Source of the DNA: Bacteroides sp. CAG:530 | GTDB lineage: Bacteria; Bacteroidota; Bacteroidia; Bacteroidales; Bacteroidaceae | DNA length: 25,653 nt | Direction: 5' to 3' | Assembly: GCA_000434735.1 (NCBI GenBank) | Contig: FR881204.1 | Span: 1 to 25,653, forward strand | In this document: positions 24,452 to 25,653 of the stretch, piece after piece | How the letters are laid out: every line of letters begins with the position of its first letter | How positions within the stretch are numbered: the stretch's first letter is position 1 | The notes under the pieces: model-generated | Told to the model about the DNA's origin: nothing | Database searches by the model: none | What the model saw: the letters and a program-made list of their open reading frames with translations, nothing else | Program-made: the position numbers and the translations under genes

Positions 24452-25546
24452 TTAAATTGTTAATTCAGAGAGTTCCATTTTTAACAGCCTTTTCTTCACT
24501 GAACATGGATTTTCTCCTTCATTAGGGCTGACAGGAATAGTACAATTAAACATCTTTGCCAATTCTTTCGATTGTCCGTCAGTTTGAAAAGCCTTCGGTA
24601 CTATCAGTACGAGATTTTTCTGCGTAGGATTCCGATAGTCAGGCTTTTCCATACGTGTAGAAGTATACAATACACCCATGAGAGTAGAATGTTCGTTTAT
24701 AATCTGGAACAAAATCTGAGGTATAACATACTCTGGTTTGAAAGGTTTATTTTCTTCCTTTACTTTCAATCCACAAGCAAAAATGAGTGGATAAAATAGA
24801 ACTAGACAATACCGCTCCCAAAAACATAGTTCTCCTCTTAGTAGCGATAAATCCACACATTCCAATAATTGTTCATTCCTAAAACAGATAGCAGAATATT
24901 CTGTATCATCAATACGACATTCTGCCAACGAGGTCTCAAGGCTAGTAGCCAAATATAACGAAGGATACCCCAATATACTAAACCGATAACTACCACAACT
25001 ATTTCTCAATTCAAAAGGCGTATGAAACAACTCCTTTGGATTATTCAACCCACGCTTTCCACGTACCCTAAACAGTGAACCTTTAAATCGTGCTTGCGGT
25101 AATAGATTCAACAAATGCATATTATCAGCTACAAATACACGCTCCAAATTATTATATGCTATATTCGGCAAACCTTCAAGATAAGCACCAAGCGATTGTA
25201 AAATAGCCTCCATCAGCCTCTCACATTCATTCATGAGATCAAATTTTACCTGAATTCCACTATTGTGCTTTATAATCACTTCCATTGTTGTATTCACGAA
25301 CGTCCAAGTCTCCTCATTTATCCTTTTAAGATATCGCCTGTACTTTTCAAAGAATGCCTTATAGTAATCTAATAATCCACCAGAGAAAGTTACATAATCA
25401 TAAAATGGAGGAGCAAGCTCTTCAATCTCTCCTGCTGCCAAGTCATTGGCGAACGTATCAAAAGGCTCCCCACTTTTCCTTAAAAAAGCATCTAAATCCT
25501 CTTTACTCATCTGCACGAACATTTCATTAAATTTCTTATCATCCAT
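24452..25546 (-). CDS. RES-domain protein with long N-terminal extension
   Basis: A 364-residue protein. The C-terminal half (from about 155) is a RES domain, with likely conserved Arg160 in LFRVRGKRG, Tyr198 in PSLYLATSLETSLAEC and Glu209. RES toxins such as MbcT/Res degrade NAD+. The N-terminal 150 residues are helical and fit the HEPN/RES N-terminal domain seen on longer RES proteins (inference). No Xre/DUF2384 antitoxin is seen downstream; the upstream gene is cut off. Codon use is clearly more AT-rich than the glycan genes that follow, which suggests recent transfer. It starts 18 bp after the partial upstream ORF, so the two probably form an operon. The alternative is a RES-fold protein with no toxin role. 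Confidence 0.8.
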   Translation of the reverse strand: MDDKKFNEMFVQMSKEDLDAFLRKSGEPFDTFANDLAAGEIEELAPPFYDYVTFSGGLLDYYKAFFEKYRRYLKRINEETWTFVNTTMEVIIKHNSGIQVKFDLMNECERLMEAILQSLGAYLEGLPNIAYNNLERVFVADNMHLLNLLPQARFKGSLFRVRGKRGLNNPKELFHTPFELRNSCGSYRFSILGYPSLYLATSLETSLAECRIDDTEYSAICFRNEQLLECVDLSLLRGELCFWERYCLVLFYPLIFACGLKVKEENKPFKPEYVIPQILFQIINEHSTLMGVLYTSTRMEKPDYRNPTQKNLVLIVPKAFQTDGQSKELAKMFNCTIPVSPNEGENPCSVKKRLLKMELSELTI

Positions 25547-25564
25547 ACTTTTATTTCTTCTTAA

Positions 25565-25653
25565 TCATTTCTCCCAGAAAATGCTAAAAGCATATTCCTT
25601 ATAAGGAATACAATATTCATAGAATTGAAGTTTATTCTGTTCTTCTGTATATG
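25565..25653 (-). CDS. Partial ORF (3' end only) upstream of the RES gene
   Basis: The last 28 codons of a minus-strand frame stay open from the window edge to a TGA at 25565-25567; the frame ends KEYAFSIFWEK. The aromatic-rich tail and the 18-bp gap to the RES start suggest a real cotranscribed gene. It could be the partner or antitoxin of the RES protein. The fragment is too short to name. Confidence 0.45.
   Translation of the reverse strand, partial: YTEEQNKLQFYEYCIPYKEYAFSIFWEK

Overview
This window looks like a Bacteroidales chromosome, most likely Bacteroides or a close relative. The reasons are a SusC/SusD pair, a hybrid two-component regulator (HTCS), a run of lipoproteins whose Cys is followed by Ser/Asp-rich tails (CSDDD, CSSDDDD), a DUF1573 protein, and TAnnTTTG-type -7 promoter elements.

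Layout. (1) 20-3988, minus: an HTCS regulator whose histidine-kinase core appears catalytically dead. (2) 3989-4467: a gap holding the terminator of the upstream operon and a nearly concentric palindromic element. (3) 4468-19653, minus: one tight nine-gene operon. In transcription order it encodes SusC, SusD, a DUF4843-like lipoprotein, a larger DUF5003-like lipoprotein, two leucine-rich-repeat lipoproteins, a lipid-anchored subtilisin-like (S8) protease, a DUF1573 protein and a lipocalin-like lipoprotein. (4) 19654-20263: a divergent intergenic region with a candidate SusC promoter and a dense cluster of inverted repeats. (5) 20264-22489, plus: an S28-family peptidase and a YycJ/WalJ-type metallo-beta-lactamase-fold protein, separated by a terminator overlapping a strong promoter. 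(6) 22571 to the right edge, minus: a short polysaccharide-type cluster (sugar transferase, PIG-L deacetylase, a 26-codon small ORF, WbuC-like cupin), preceded by a RES-domain protein and the tail of another gene that runs off the window.

How it may work. The nine-gene operon reads as a surface protein-capture and peptide-uptake machine. LRR lipoproteins and SusD would bind protein or peptide substrate, the S8 protease would cut it, SusC would import peptides with TonB energy, and the divergent periplasmic S28 peptidase would trim them. There are no glycoside hydrolases in the operon. From memory, the gene order and the sizes of the two lipoproteins after SusD recall the B. thetaiotaomicron BT2261-BT2264 peptide-binding SusCD complex; this was not checked by alignment.

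Points most worth following up: the HTCS with Tyr in place of the phospho-accepting His, the protease/LRR SusCD operon, the 103-bp repeat cluster, the unannotated small ORF coupled to the cupin, and the RES protein with no recognisable Xre antitoxin beside it.
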